The notes beneath the pieces were generated by a model. That model was not told the DNA's origin. It ran no database searches and saw nothing but the letters and a program-made list of their open reading frames with translations. Shown here piece by piece: positions 1-12,884 of a DNA stretch of 64,000 nt (position 1 is the first letter of the stretch; the number at the start of each line of letters is the position of its first letter). Location: contig JBCAMK010000001.1 of NCBI GenBank assembly GCA_038503065.1, positions 3,782,001-3,846,000 of the forward strand, in the 5' to 3' direction. Source of the DNA: Paragyromitra xinjiangensis (taxonomy: Eukaryota; Ascomycota; Pezizomycetes; Pezizales; Discinaceae). Position numbers and translations under genes: made by a program.

Positions 1-3000
1 TACCGAGCCACACGAACAAGAGTAAGAACCAGCCCACACTCTCCAACGAACTATCGGGGGGGTAAGAGGAGAAGTATGAGGAAAGAGAAAAGTGGGTGGA
101 ATTCTCTACCTCCAGCTTTCTTCTTGATAGAACCGACTTCCTGGCCTTGGGTTGGGCGTTTTGAAACTTCCATAATAGAGAGATGGTAGTTGGTACGTTC
201 GTTCTCCTTCTCCTTGGTTTGCTTTTCGGTGCTGAGAACAGGTGTAATGGGTTGGTCGTGCTTCTGGAAGAGTCCAACGACACGCGGCTCGGGGTCGGCT
301 GTCTCGAGCATAGTCATGATAATAATAGCGTTGTTGCTTGTTCTTTGGGGGATAATGCTTCGATGTGGATTTCGAAAGGTGCTCAGAATTACTCAAATCC
401 AGCTGTATTGTTGTTAGAATTGGATATGAAGTGTTGTTGAGTGGGAGACTAGTGCAGGTTAAGTATACCAGAGGGGAGACTGGGTCACTCACTGAGAGCA
501 GAGAGTGCCTCCTTCAAAACACAGGACCCTGAGATAAAAGGTAGGGATATATATATGACTTGGTGAATAATAGGGCGAGAGTTACAGCCAGAGATGTGAG
601 GATCGATGTGTGATATTGCTGAAGATCTGGGTAGACTAGGTGTGAATGGGTAGTGGGGTGGGCTGTAGCTTTTAAAGGGAAGCTGGCCGAGGGCCAGGGG
701 AGGCTTTGTGGGGTTGGGCTGAGTGAAACAGAGGAGAGATGGAAGCGAACAGAGAGAAAGCGGGAGAGCACACGAGCGACAGACGGGAGGAATCTGCAGC
801 AAGACGAGGACAAAGTTATGTTTGCCAAAAAGAGCTGAGGAAGTACTCTACTCTCGCAAAGGGTCCCAGTCCTAGATAGAACGGCCACCCAGATGTGACA
901 GGTAACTAACTATAGCTGTAATACTTGGTAGGCCAAATTGCGGAGGAGGCTGAAAACCGAGACGGAGAAGGCAGAGGGAAGGAAAAAAGGAAGTTTTCCT
1001 GAAGTAATTGAACTCCCAAAAAACCTCCGGATGTGGACCCCACCAAACACATCCCACCATCCTTTTTTCGTGGACAGGGAAGGATGTCTTAGCGTGGGTT
1101 GCTCTCACACCCAAATTCCAAGCTAGTGGTGCTTCGACATCCAAGACTCCAACGCTCACACCCCCAGGGCTCTGCCGGCTGCAAGGGCCCAACGTCTGGT
1201 CTGTCTGTTGTTGTTCAAACCGACGTCAGACAATCCTCGGATTTACAATGTGCCCCCCTCCGTGAGTACAGATACCCACAGAGCGCAATCCGCAGCACGC
1301 CCTTGAAACAGGTTTATTCCCAGGAACATGTTATGGACTATTTTGCAACAGAAATGATTTTCCGCAGGATCTGCGACTGACGCGAATCGCTCCATGTGCG
1401 GGGCCCACTGACATGAGATGTAACGCAACGCAGCCACGTATGAGTACGCAGCCTTTCGCTACTGTGCCCTGGAGCAGAGCAGAATCCAGACGCGATTCCG
1501 GGCGCTTCTGCTTTGCAAATACGGGCGTTTCCGGCCTTCCCACACGCGAGCAATTTCCGACATTTCCCTGACCAATATAAAGAATCACCTGACGGACGAA
1601 TGATGATGAGTGCGTGCGCACATATCCCACCGACGATACCACTCGTGTATGTACTGAGTACATTGCACTTCTGCTTGTCTCTGAACATCAGACATGAAGC
1701 ATAAGTTTACTCGAGCTCCTCCAGCAGTAGCAGTAGCAGCAAATACTCACTACCCCGCGTGCTCTGGGTGGTGTGCCCTGCGGGTGGTGGCGGCCCGCAG
1801 CGAAAATCGGTGTACGTTCCGACACGCGAGCCTATCTGTTTCCTCCACGACACCCCCCCCCATAAGCCGCTGCATGCGATGCGATGAACTCTCTTCCCTT
1901 GCGATATCCGCACGAGATCCAACATCGTTTACTACAAGGCGAACAGCCAACCATTACAACGTCGCGGGTCGTTGGCCTCGAATTGGATTGTCTCCCACTG
2001 CACGTCCATGCTGGTCGGGAGAGATACTCGAGTAGAAAGTACCGGGTATATGCAATGCGCTGCACTGCACTGCACTGCATTCTAAATTCTTCCTCATCAT
2101 TGCTTTTTTTACGTCGTTTGGCTGTGGACCCTGCTTGTACTCGAGTCATATATCTACTACATTCACCGAATATAATCAGATAGGGCGTACTCTAATCCTA
2201 ATGGGTCAACATGCTTGCTTTCAGTCCCTGTAAGCGGAGTTATATATAATGATCGGAACTAGGTATCGTGTCTCAAACTACGCACATCCATCTTGAATGT
2301 TTGGTTTCAAGCAGCCTTATATCACTGAAAGATCGAGCCCTGCTGCCTCCCCATCTTGCAAGTAGTTTTTCCGTGCCCGCCGGCCCCATCGATCCATTGA
2401 AAATCCGGCCATTGAATCGGAGATGCAGGATCTGACGGGTATGTACACGGATGAACGGGAACCATAGCCAATTGCCTCTTGCCCGATTGAATCGGATTAA
2501 ATAAAATCGGCCACGGCATACCGGCTGTCATATCAGAAGAGTTATTGGACTTGCCAAAAAAGCCAGCATGTGGGTAAATAACCCTCCAAACTACTTTTCC
2601 TTAAAAACAAAATAGCCACTTACGTCGTCAAATGCTATCATACTAATATTTCAAACTCAGCTAGAGGGACAGTACCAGGAATGCCGGTATTACCAGAATA
2701 TCCCTAGTACTACTATATTTTTACTGGCATTTTAGAACTTGCATCAAAGCCAGATCTCACCTATCTGATTGGCGAAGTTCAGGCTAGAAGTCTCTTCTCG
2801 GCCAATCCAAGAGCGATGCTCCTTTCAGGCGTAGTTATAAGATTCCAATTAATGCTGTATCCCCACGGATTTTTCGCGGTCGAGACTAACTAATTGGTAC
2901 CACCTTCCTAAACCTGCCTCTAAAAAAATGCCTCGGCATCCCGAGAAACCGAGGCCGATTCAAAAGCGGCCTGGGTTGTACATTTCATGCAACGTTACTC

Positions 3001-3884
3001 GTGGCAACATGAAGAAACTTAAAATCGATTTGTTTTTTTTTTCTTTCTTTCTTTTCCCTTGAGCGCCTGATTAGCCCGACCAATTAGTTTGGACCTTTCA
3101 TAGGCCAAAATTTCCCTGGTTTTTATATTCTATAGCTTATATGCCTGCCGCGAGCGCATACTCCGAGGATATCCGTCATATGACCCTTATTGCAAAGTGG
3201 GGGTTTCTTTGATATTTGGCCCTTGGTTCGCCTGCTCAATATTAATTAAGGCGTTTTGGATTTGTTTTTTTCACAAGCAATCACTCGCCACGGCTGAAAC
3301 CATGCAGGTAGAGATTACCGGCGAAGATGTTTCGGGATTGACGAAACAAAAATTCTCCCTGGAGCTGATTGGCATGTATATTGGGGTTGCACCTACATAT
3401 ATCCCTGAGGGTAAACGTAACCCCCAATGTCATAAGTCTAAGTCATTCTCAGCATGAATATCCGAGTTGTTTCGCGAGGGATTCCTCAGTTGTATAAAGC
3501 TCTAGCTTGGCCAAGGGTTGCCTACTGCCATTGGATTTTCTTCCGGCCACTCGATACTACACGTTTCCATACCTAATGATTGGGCACTTGCAAACAGCGG
3601 GGATCAGGTCAATGTGTCCAATTAAGATTTCAACAATTTTACTTATGCAAGAAGTAGCTACACGAAAGCTCTCACCAATTAGCTTTTGAATGTTATAACC
3701 ACAACATCCTTTCCCACAATAACGCCAAGCAACGGATATCCTCCAACACATCAACCCACGGCTTTTAAGGCGGGTCAAACAAAATTAGCCCGCATTTCCA
3801 CAAACATGTTCTTCCTTGTTTTATTTATCAGTTGTTTCTCCTCCGTTTTGGTTTTAGCCTATTTTAGGCTTGAACCAAGCTGAA
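1..3884. other. Gene-poor stretch, no gene recognised
   Basis: I see no conserved protein here. The open frames are short, overlap on both strands and have no family features. The only local structure is a small inverted repeat at 2930-2955 (GCCTCGG pairing with CCGAGGC across a 12-base loop). The first 900 bases are purine-rich on the plus strand. An upstream neighbour's untranslated region could lie here. Confidence 0.5.
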
Positions 3885-5038
3885 CTAGGGTACCGGGGGG
3901 AAGTTTAATCTTCCAGATCTGTTCAGTACCAACTCTTTATTCCAATCGTTCAACAGGTCATCGCACTCCGATGACCCCATAACATCATCCTTAGTAAATG
4001 CCAAGCCTGGTAAGGGTGTCCCGGGATTGGCATTTTTACTGAGTGGCTTCAAAGGAGAACGGATAAAGAACCTCTTACGATTCGGAGGCGGAGAAGGGGT
4101 GGATGGAACTTCGAATATGTTTTCAAGCGAAGAAGCATTGGGCCAATGAACGGATTTTATTGGAGGGAGAGTCGGACAGCTATTCTCCCTTGGTGATAAA
4201 GCTGTAATAGAGCATTGTTTTGTGTTCTCTGGATAATCCGCGGCTCAGCCGGGGATCAACGATGGGTGCGGGTGGATTCGGAAGGGATTTGAGTACCTTT
4301 GTAGCTTTGAATGTCCAAATCTCGCCTCAGCCTCTCCCTTGCTTCTTCGATACTTTTTTCAAACCTCCGAAACGCTTCCTCAGATCCACTCAATCCAGCT
4401 GCTGTCTTTTCCTTTCCTTTAGCCTGCGCTCTCAGATCACCAGCTTCTTTCTCAAATTCTCTAGCAACGATTTCCAGTTGTTCTATCTTCCCATTTTTCT
4501 TCGAAAGAATACCCTCCCACATCTTCTCCATTTCATTCATTTTTTTCCCATCATTCAATGCCCTCTTGTTTCTAAATTTGATTTGATCTTTCAAACCCTC
4601 GATCTCATCTAGATAGCTCAATCTGAGCTTAAATTCCTGAGTCTGATAATACTCATATCCTTCTCCCCTGCTCGGACCACCATCTCTACTGCCAGCAGCA
4701 ACACAAGGCTCATAACGAGCCATAATCTTCTCCCAATTTTCAACACCAAAGTCTTTCAATAGCGCTCGTCTGATATCATTAATAGTAGGTTTCTGTGGCT
4801 GCTTCGAATTCAGGAGACCATTGTACCAAGCAGCTGCCGACTTGGAGGTAAAACAGGCACCAATAGAGTTGAGTATTACGTCCTCGCTGTGTGTTGCAGC
4901 CCAGAGGGAGCAATCGATCTGATCGATGAAGCGGAGGATATCGATTGGTGCACTGGTGATCATTTCCGCAGGCACAATCTGAGGTTTGCAGTTGCTGGGA
5001 TACGGACTGGAGTTTGAGCGGAGCCTGGCAGAAAACAT
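3885..5038 (-). CDS. Hypothetical protein with Gag/capsid-like segment and coiled coil
   Basis: I predict two exons (5038-4261 and 4201-3885) giving 364 residues. The start is the ATG at 5038, because the open frame further upstream has no ATG. The 59-bp intron begins GTTGAT and ends TTACAG, and it joins the frames in phase 1. Residues about 25-105 resemble the capsid part of LTR-retrotransposon Gag proteins: a helical stretch, then an Ala-Ala-Ala-Trp-Tyr-Asn-Gly-Leu-Leu motif, a short linker, and an Ile-Arg-Arg-Ala-Leu-Leu-Lys-Asp-Phe helix. A long charged coiled coil follows (about residues 130-240), then a Pro/Ser-rich tail supplied by exon 2. I see no zinc knuckle, protease or reverse transcriptase beside it, so it is not an intact element. 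It may be a domesticated Gag or a lineage-specific protein. The gene is fairly certain; the Gag relationship is inference. Confidence 0.6.
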
Positions 5039-7635
5039 CTTGAAAGAAGTTGGATAATTGATGGAAATTTGTGGTCTTGGATAAATATAGGTAGCTGAGG
5101 TGGGTCCTATGTCGTTATGGCAGAAGGTAGGCTGGTCGATGGGTTGATCACGTGGTATCACTCGCTAAGCTATATGGGCCTCCTAGTCCCAAATCAACCG
5201 CATGACCATTAGGTTAAATATCTCATATATATAACTCGTAAGGAAACGAGTAACTGCATGTATATATCACGCGACTTCTGATGACTGGATCTCTAGCAAT
5301 GAGATTGGATCTTTGTCACCAAATGTCACTCGACTTACTTTCAATCACAAGTGAAGGGACATTTTCGTGATAGATATTCGTCGGTTGAGAGGAAATATAA
5401 GTCATTCCTATTTCTAAGGGCGCCAGAGAGTTGGACATAAGTCGAAGTCATGCCATAATTTATTGGAGTGAATGAGAGGTGAAGGGTAGTTGATGGAGGA
5501 GGAAAGTAGGAATGGTGTAGGCGTAAGAAAGATGCCAAAGAGAATAAGAGGGTGGAAGTGTATAGATCGATAATGGACTAAAGAGTAGATTTATACCTGG
5601 GGTCTGTACAGTTAGGCCGTATAAATTGCAGTGCCAGGCGACAAAAGACCACACAGTACGCATTTGTATACAACCACATAGATAACGTGATGGTCAAGAA
5701 AAGATGCGTAATTGAATACGAAGGTGTGTTCTTTTTTTCGAGCTATCATGAGCTCCCGGGAAGCTTCTGGGTAATCATTCATCACTATCATCTGCGCTCC
5801 CTGGGGATGTAGTCCGAAATGAGAGCTTTGCGACAATAATGACTGATGGTGCCGCGTTCGCGGCGCTAGATTGTGGGGTAGTTTGACCAGGGATAATAAA
5901 AGCTAGAAAGTGGAGTATAGAGTTCCTCGTCCTAGAATCCTAGAGTTCTTTCGGATGAACCACTTTTAACGTGCTGAATTAACTTTGGATCTCCCCTCTG
6001 CCCTTGCCATTGCCGGGCCAATTATGCCATTTAGGGTAACTTTATTGAAATTTTACCCTTCTCGGGTTTTGCTAATAGTACATGTACCCTACCTAAAAAA
6101 TGCCTTGGCTCTTAAAACTTTAATTTGACTGAACGATGTTGGTTGAAAAACTGCTTACCGTCCACCCTAAAACTTTATTTTAATATGTTGATTATTAGTG
6201 ACCTTAGTAGTTCGGAGAAGGTATATGCTACGCTCGAATTCACTTTCGAGTTGTGGCACAGCGGCCCGCCGGTCGCAAGGGCCATGCATTGCAGGCCGCT
6301 TCAAGCTGCTAGACCGCACAGGTGGCTCTAAAGACATGGTACCTGCATCTAATATCTTATGCTGACATCAACATCAGAATTTAGAGAGATCACTTAACTG
6401 GGATGCTTGGAAGTGGACGAAAACTCGGATAAGGGGTAGCCATGTTTACAACGTGTCACTGTTATGCTTAAAGGTTAAATCGAATGTCAGGTGGTGTCTG
6501 TTTCGCTGGATTTGGTTCTAAAGGCTGCTCATTTTCCATCTCTCGTTCTCTTTTGCTGACCTCGAATGCCCTTCTACTTTGGCCAACCTTACAGAATTCA
6601 AACTGAATCAAACCTAGCACCAAAGTACGATGTAGTTTTCGGGCTTCGGAGGCTTGGACTAGTATTTCCAGGCTCTGCGGTATACTATGGAGATTTAATG
6701 CCCGGCCGACCGGCTTACAAGGTGAAGGTATATCCAGAATCATTAAGATTGAGTACAGAACATGTTTACAAGGGTACTGACGTCTTCGCCGAGACCAAAC
6801 TAGTAGCTACGCAATTATACCCTCATGGATCAGAAACCCTAGCATAGCAAACTCCTAAGCCTAACCTTGAACATCTCTTCATTAAGGGCATGGTTATATG
6901 TAAAGTTTGTGCTCATAATGGGCCCTATGCACAAGGTTTACTGGTCGGTGGTCGGGGTTTATCAAGTCAAGCGGGGGTTCCGAGCTTGCAGCGTCGGAGT
7001 TCGGAATAGATCCGGCCTTACGGGCCGACTCGCCAAGGCGTTTAACTACAGAGCCCAGATTTCAGGGCTACAATGTTTGGCTGCCAAGAGCCATTATTAC
7101 TGGGAAACTTCGCCCAAATCATTACCACCTGTTGTTACTATCTTGCTTGTTTCAGGAAAGTAAGAGGCTTATTAGAGTTAATGTTATCTCTTGGTACGTG
7201 CCTTACCTTGATCCTCAAGGTACGGCTACCGCCCTACCGGGTTTTAGCAGGGAACACTGTCTTCCCTGGCGAAACTCAGAAACACAGCCTTGGGCGAAGA
7301 AAATAATCTTGTGGAAACACCCTTGTATAAACGTATTTACCTGCAGGGACTCGCAATAGACATCAGTCATTGTGCATTTACCCCTGCTATATAGTACGGG
7401 CGAAAGGAACCATCTAATTGCTGTATATTTCGCGATTATTAGGCCCGAAGGTCTACTTTAATTTCTATTTACCATCAGAGCTTTTGGGGGCTTTTAGCTT
7501 ACCAGAGTGGAAGAAATCATGGCTTAGAGTTTGGAGAGCTCTGGTGAGCCGCTATTATAAAGTCTCGGAATAATCCGGTGGGATTTCAACTCTTCACTAC
7601 AGGATCCAAGTGCTTCTTCTACTGGGTCTGCTATA
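5039..7635. other. Intergenic, no gene recognised
   Basis: This holds the upstream region of the Gag-like gene (minus strand) and of the rhamnogalacturonate lyase gene. The short open frames lack family features. A TACATGTA palindrome sits at 6079-6086. Confidence 0.5.
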
Positions 7636-9677
7636 ATGCTTCTACTATCAGTCCTTTTCGCTCTGTTTTTGCGACCACTGCTTGTATTTGCCGCTTGGGG
7701 ATGGACTGACGACGGGTCAAACTATGTGATCGGTATGCGGTTTTAGTGGGGTCTTTCATATCTAATCAGCTAATATTAATTAGATACCGGCTCTAGCCTC
7801 GTCTTCAAAGTTTCGAAAACTAATGGGGATATCAATTCCATGGTCTACGGAGGTGTAGAGTATCAAGGCTACTCGGGCAAAAACTCGTTAGCAGCCCATA
7901 AATTACCGTAGACTAGGAATCTGCTTCTGATGTTTTCCAACAGCCATGTTGAATCTGGCCTCGGAACAAGTACAGTCACCATAACTTCTTACAGTAGCCC
8001 TGCATACATCATCAAGGTTACAGTGACTTACGGCACACTGATCCACACCATTGTCGCAAGATATGGAAATAATAATATCTACCTTCTCACAAACAAGGGT
8101 GATTCTTCGGTTGCCGCTTCCCGTTTTATCGTCCGTTTGAAGCCAAATATTTTGCCTCATGACCCCAGTATGTCAGATTTCTATGATGACAGCAGCACTA
8201 CAATCGAAGCCTCGGATATTACCCAAAACTCATTAGGTTACACCAAGAGCAAGCATTACCAGGGTAGCAATTACGGGAGGTGAGCATAGCAATCATTTCC
8301 CCTGTTATGGGTTGGATAACCAACAACCCATAGAGTTATGGACTTCGACTATGTCGGCAAAACCACCGGCAGTGTCGGTATCTGGCTCATCCGCTCCAAC
8401 CATGAGAAAGCCAGCGGAGGGCCTTTCTTCCGCTCTCTTGTCCGCGGCTGCACCACCGTTGCCGAGGACCTTTATGAGATTTTGTTCTATTCCATGGGTC
8501 ACACTGATGCCGAACGTTGGGGTTTGCAAGGCCCCTATGTTCTTTCTTTCACTAGTGGCGGAACCCCTAACACAGCTCTGTTTGCCCGGAATGCTGATTG
8601 GTCATGGTTTGACACTCTTGGTATCACTGGCTGGGTTGCTGATTCTGCACGTGGATATGTTGCTGGTGTTGGGATTGCGAACATGAAATCTGGATTTACT
8701 TACACTGTTGCTTTGGCAAACACTGACTTCCAGTACTGGGGTACTGCGGCAACTAGTGGGGGAGCTTATACTATTAAGAGAGTTGTCCCGGGAACCTACA
8801 CTTTGACAGTTTATAAGGGAGAGTATGCGGTTTATACCTCCAGTATTACGGTCAGTGCTGGCTCAGCTACGGCTTTGAATACTATTACGCCTAACTTGGA
8901 TCCTTCGGATGCTACGGCTATTTGGAGAATCGGTAGGTTCTGAGATAAATTCATAGGAGGAGTGTGTGATTGATTACTGTATAGGTGATTGGGATGGAAC
9001 ACCTAGTGGATTCTTGAACTTCGATACGACTCCGTGGAAGGTAAATTAATAATTGGTGAAGATAATTTATTCGAGCTTTCCACTAACATACTATCACCTA
9101 GCCAACATACATGCATCCCAGTGACACTCGTCTTTCAGCTTGGGATTCTTCGAACTACATTGTTGGAACTAGCGCTACAAATGTTTTCCCATCTTACATG
9201 TGGAAGGTACACGAACCGCAAGATGTCTAGGAATCAATTCATACTAAAAATTTATCCTAGGATGTCAACAACGACTACCTCGTATACTTCAAGCTTACCG
9301 CAGCCCAGATCACCACGGCAAAGACGATCAGAATCGGTATAACGGAGGCTTATGCAGGAGGCCGTCCCACAATCGCTGTAAATAGCTGGACCTCCTCGTT
9401 GCCAAGCGCTTCAACTCAAGGCAGTACTAGAAGTCTTACAGTTGGAACATACAGAGGAAATAACGCCATGTTTTCCGTAAGTATTGCTTTCTCCTGGTTG
9501 GTGCTGAGGTTTAGCTTTTCTAACGGCGAATCCGAAATTTAGTTCACCGTCCCCACGACCGCCTTCCTAACGGATGTTACCCAGTGGAATATCTTAAAGA
9601 TCACCGTTATCAGTGGAAGTGGATCTACGGCCTATTTGAGTGCTGGTATTTCGATCGATTGTGTAGACTTCTATTAA
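7636..9677 (+). CDS. Rhamnogalacturonate lyase (polysaccharide lyase family 4), secreted
   Basis: I predict eight exons: 7636-7732, 7784-7886, 7944-8279, 8334-8932, 8985-9040, 9102-9206, 9261-9476 and 9543-9677, giving 548 residues. That is close to the usual length of fungal PL4 enzymes. A hydrophobic signal peptide (about residues 1-19) precedes Ala-Trp-Gly-Trp-Thr-Asp. The N-terminal catalytic domain carries the family pattern GSSLVFKVSKTNGDINSMVY and a Gly-Val-Glu-Tyr-Gln-Gly motif. A fibronectin-III-like middle domain (near PGTYTLTVYKGEY) and a C-terminal carbohydrate-binding-like domain (IGDWDGTPSGF to the end) follow. The enzyme cleaves Rha-GalA bonds in the backbone of rhamnogalacturonan I by beta-elimination, outside the cell, during pectin breakdown. 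Intron 2 uses a GTTAGC donor. All junctions keep the frame and no break is seen. Confidence 0.93.
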
Positions 9678-9961
9678 AGCTATGGAGCTTGTATATCTTG
9701 CAGGTTCATTCGGGCTGAGAGCTTGGGCTTGAAATCTTATTGAATGTTTTGTTTGGATTATGAAATAGGTGTAGAAAATGATGGCGAAAAACGTCCTAGT
9801 TTCTAACCCATGATGTGAGCCTTAGCTTTATTCCTAGGAAAACTCAAGTCATGATAACTCTTACTGCTATGCTACTAATACATATGATCCGTAGAATGTA
9901 TACGGTTAGAGAAGTGATGGAAGTAGTACTGGTCTAAGAATAGTACCCACTAAAGAAATGT

Positions 9962-10915
9962 TTACCTGCAACAATGGAATGAATGAAATAAACAGTCAGT
10001 ACCCAGAAGCAGCATGTAAACAGAATCTAAAATCGACTCGGGGCTCGTGAATCTCATGCATTGAGCCGCTATAAACCCATCATTACCCCTACTATCTTTG
10101 GCAAACATATCAGCTCCATAGCTTACCAACATCCTCACGATCGAATCGCGATCCGGCCCTCTATCTCCCTCAGCCCCTAGATGAAGCGCTGTCGCCCCAT
10201 CATCTTCTACAGCGTTTGCATCGGCACCACTAGCAAGCAAAACCCTCACCGTCTCGGCATGCTCTGCTTGTGCAGCCCAGTGGAGGGCTGTCGCCCCGTT
10301 CTCGTTTCTAGAATCTACACCAGCGCCATTGGCGAGTAGGGCCTCTGCCACCTTTTTCTGCCCATTACCTGCAGCCCAGTGCAGCGGTAGCCCACTTAGT
10401 GCCTCGATAGTTATGTCGGCCTTGTAATCAAGCAGGATATCCACAACCTCTACACTCCCACGGAATGCAGCCCAGTGGAGTGCTGTCATCCCATCCGTCT
10501 CTGGGGCGTCAATCTCTGCACCGTTTTCTAGCAGCAACTCAACTACATCCTCGTGCCCCTCTAGCGCTGCGTGGTGGAGCGAGATACGTCCATTTCGATC
10601 CTGCTCGTTCACATTGGCTCCCTTCTCTATCAACATCCTAGCGAGTGGCGCGTGACCTTCTAATGCTGCCCAGGCGAGTGCGGTTTTACCATCATAGTCC
10701 TTGATAGCTATCCGGTGGAGAGATTTAGTCAAGAGTGAAGCGAAAAAACAGTTCGTACGGATCAAGGAGCTTAGGTCTTTAGCTGTGTCGAGTTGATCTG
10801 CAATTTCTAAGAAAAGCTCGCTAGGGAGTGTGAATAGTGTTGTGGTGGGTTTGTTTTGGTGTCGACTCGCGTTGAGTTGCTTTCTTTTGTAAGGCTTTTT
10901 CTTGTGGTTCTTCAT
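9962..10915 (-). CDS. F-box-like/ankyrin-repeat protein
   Basis: This is one uninterrupted frame of 317 residues starting at ATG 10915. After a basic N-terminus, residues about 27-70 form a fungal F-box-like segment (LPSELFLEIADQLD, then Ser-Leu-Ile-Arg-Thr-Asn). It is followed by about six ankyrin repeats with typical cores such as DGKTALAWAALEGH, NGRISLHHAALEGH and NGATALHWAAQAEH. Such proteins are thought to be substrate adaptors of SCF ubiquitin ligases, with the ankyrin repeats binding a partner; the partner is unknown. The 3' end reads TGCAGGTAAAC, which resembles a splice donor at the stop codon, so a further exon cannot be excluded. A related gene lies about 5.4 kb away (16319-17419). 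Confidence 0.85.
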   Translation of the reverse strand: MKNHKKKPYKRKQLNASRHQNKPTTTLFTLPSELFLEIADQLDTAKDLSSLIRTNCFFASLLTKSLHRIAIKDYDGKTALAWAALEGHAPLARMLIEKGANVNEQDRNGRISLHHAALEGHEDVVELLLENGAEIDAPETDGMTALHWAAFRGSVEVVDILLDYKADITIEALSGLPLHWAAGNGQKKVAEALLANGAGVDSRNENGATALHWAAQAEHAETVRVLLASGADANAVEDDGATALHLGAEGDRGPDRDSIVRMLVSYGADMFAKDSRGNDGFIAAQCMRFTSPESILDSVYMLLLGTDCLFHSFHCCR

Positions 10916-11711
10916 CTTTGTAGTGAGGAAGGATGTGGGGGAGGGGAGCTCGGAGGGGGTTGCATTTATTCGTTGGTGGGTGGTTGCACAGACGGCTGCG
11001 GGCCTGATTTTTTTATAGGGATTTGCCCGAGAAGGGAAGTTTTGACGTCTTGTGTGACCGTCTTCTCATCTAGATTGATAGGATACTACACGTAGTGGGG
11101 ATATGTTCTTCTTGGAATTTACGTGCTCTTATGTGGGAATTTATGTTTGCAGAAAGTCCACCAGCGGCCGTCTATGCGACACGAGACTGCAGTCATACGA
11201 AGTGAGATATATTCCTTGCATCCCGCCTCAAGTCGATTCTACTGTTTTTCCTCCTAGAAGATACTGCAGAAAGCTCTCCTCCAGACACCCAAGAGGGTTG
11301 AGGCCAGGTCATATAGTTTGTTAGCCTCGGATAAGTTTAGTGGTAGTGAGTAAATGGTGGATCAAGTGTTGGGAAGCTTCGGAAATTAAAGGGGGGATGC
11401 AGGGAATTGGAGCGACAAAGTATAAATCTGTCAGACTGTATAGGACGGTCGTTCGCGGGATTTTCAGAGGCAAACATTTTGCGAGTGATACTGTGTGATT
11501 TAATTTGGAATTCTGTAAAATTCGGGTTTTCTCCCAACAGTCTTCGCTTTTCCGAATTGTATTTTTCTCGTATAGTCAGTAATAAGGAGAGAAAGCGAAG
11601 ACACTCTTCTAGTACATAGGATAGAGTTTCTATAACGGCTCAGCCTGAACCTTCAACACTAGCAAATTGCATCCATTCAGATAATGAACTCCCCAGCACA
11701 ACCCCTAACTC
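10916..11711. other. Intergenic, promoter of ankyrin gene and 3' flank of ESF2
   Basis: I see no gene. It contains the region upstream of the minus-strand ankyrin gene and the 3' flank of ESF2. Confidence 0.5.
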
Positions 11712-12884
11712 TCAAAACACCTTACTCAACAACCTCTTGACCTTCTCACTACTCTCCGCTCTCCCTCCCTCCTGCGCTATCCCCTTCGTTTTATTCTGCC
11801 TAAACTGCCTCCTGACCTCCACTGGCTTCTCTTCTCCATTACCCCCAGAATCCTCGTCGATCTTTCTCTTCTTCGTTTCCATGTTCTTGACCATTTTCGC
11901 ACGCTCGACATTACGGATGTAGGTTTTGTTCTCACGGGTGGCTTGGGCGATTTCAGCGCGCATTTTCGCTTGTCGACTGGCGTTCTCGTAGGCGATTTGG
12001 GATTGGAGGTGGTGCCATTTAAATTTGGGGAGGTATTTGAGGTTCCAGACATCGTCGTGGTAGTAGGAACCTTTTTTGCCGCCTAGGTGGTGTTAATATA
12101 TTGGGGTTTAGCTGGGTGGGGAGGGGCACAGGTGAAAGTTGGTTTTTGGATGGGTGGTGGAAATATGGAGATCTTAATGCTATATTTTGAGTGGGGCACG
12201 TACCAATAGTGGTGGCATTTAGGGTTTCAGCAACTAGCTTTGCATCCTTCTTGCTCTTGAACTCAACCCACCCTTCGTCAAAGTTTCGTTTCTTGTTGCC
12301 TCCGAAACGGATACGACGAGCGTAGGCTTTGGGGTCTTCGGGTGAGAGGAAGATACGGCCAATTTCGCCGAAGCTGGAGAGGAGTTGTTTGACTTTCATG
12401 GGTTTCATGAATGGCTGTATACAAAGTGCCGAGTTAGCAATTGGCTCTGGCACTAGGAAGACAATATAGGGGAGAGACTTACTGGAATTCGGGAGAGATA
12501 TATCACACCTGTTTTACTGGTAGCTAGTTTGGAGGCGGCGAGTTCGTCTTGGGTGAGAGGTTTGAGCTTGTTAGGATTTGTGAAGAGAAGTTCATCTTTT
12601 TCCTCCTTTTCTTTGCGCTTTGCTTTGCTTTTGCCTTTCTTCTCGTTGGATTTCTCCTCTTCTATCTCCTCCTTCTCCTCCTCTACTTCGTCTTCCTCGT
12701 TCTCGTCTTCGTCCTCACTAGCTGAGGCGACATGGTCAACTTTCCGTCGTTTCGTTGCCCGTGAAATTCCCTGAACTCTGCCTTCTTCATCTTCATCTGA
12801 GGCGACCTCCTCCTCAACCTCGCTGTCCTCCACACCTAGCCAGTCCCTCTTCTTTTCTTCGTCCTTAGCTGTGGTCGTTGACAT
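11712..12884 (-). CDS. ESF2: Pre-rRNA-processing protein Esf2
   Basis: I predict three exons (12884-12483, 12414-12204, 12082-11712) coding for 327 residues; the yeast protein has 316. The N-terminal third is very acidic and rich in Glu/Lys. The RNA-recognition-motif-like core spans the first intron: KTGVIYLSRIP joins PFMKPMKVKQLLSSFGEIGR, then the RRIRFGGNKKRNFDEGWVEF segment. The third exon supplies the conserved Trp-Asn-Leu-Lys-Tyr-Leu-Pro-Lys-Phe-Lys-Trp motif and a basic C-terminus. Esf2 acts in the nucleolus in the small-subunit processome, where it binds and stimulates the helicase Dbp8 for 18S rRNA maturation. The introns (68 and 121 bp) have GTAAGT and GTACGT donors. The gene is divergent from the DnaJ gene and shares a 350-bp promoter region with it. 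Confidence 0.95.

Noticed and set aside
2930..2955. GCCTCGG/CCGAGGC hairpin as a possible terminator or RNA gene
   Set aside because: Seven paired bases with a 12-base loop are not enough to support a structured RNA, and nothing around it looks like a transcript.
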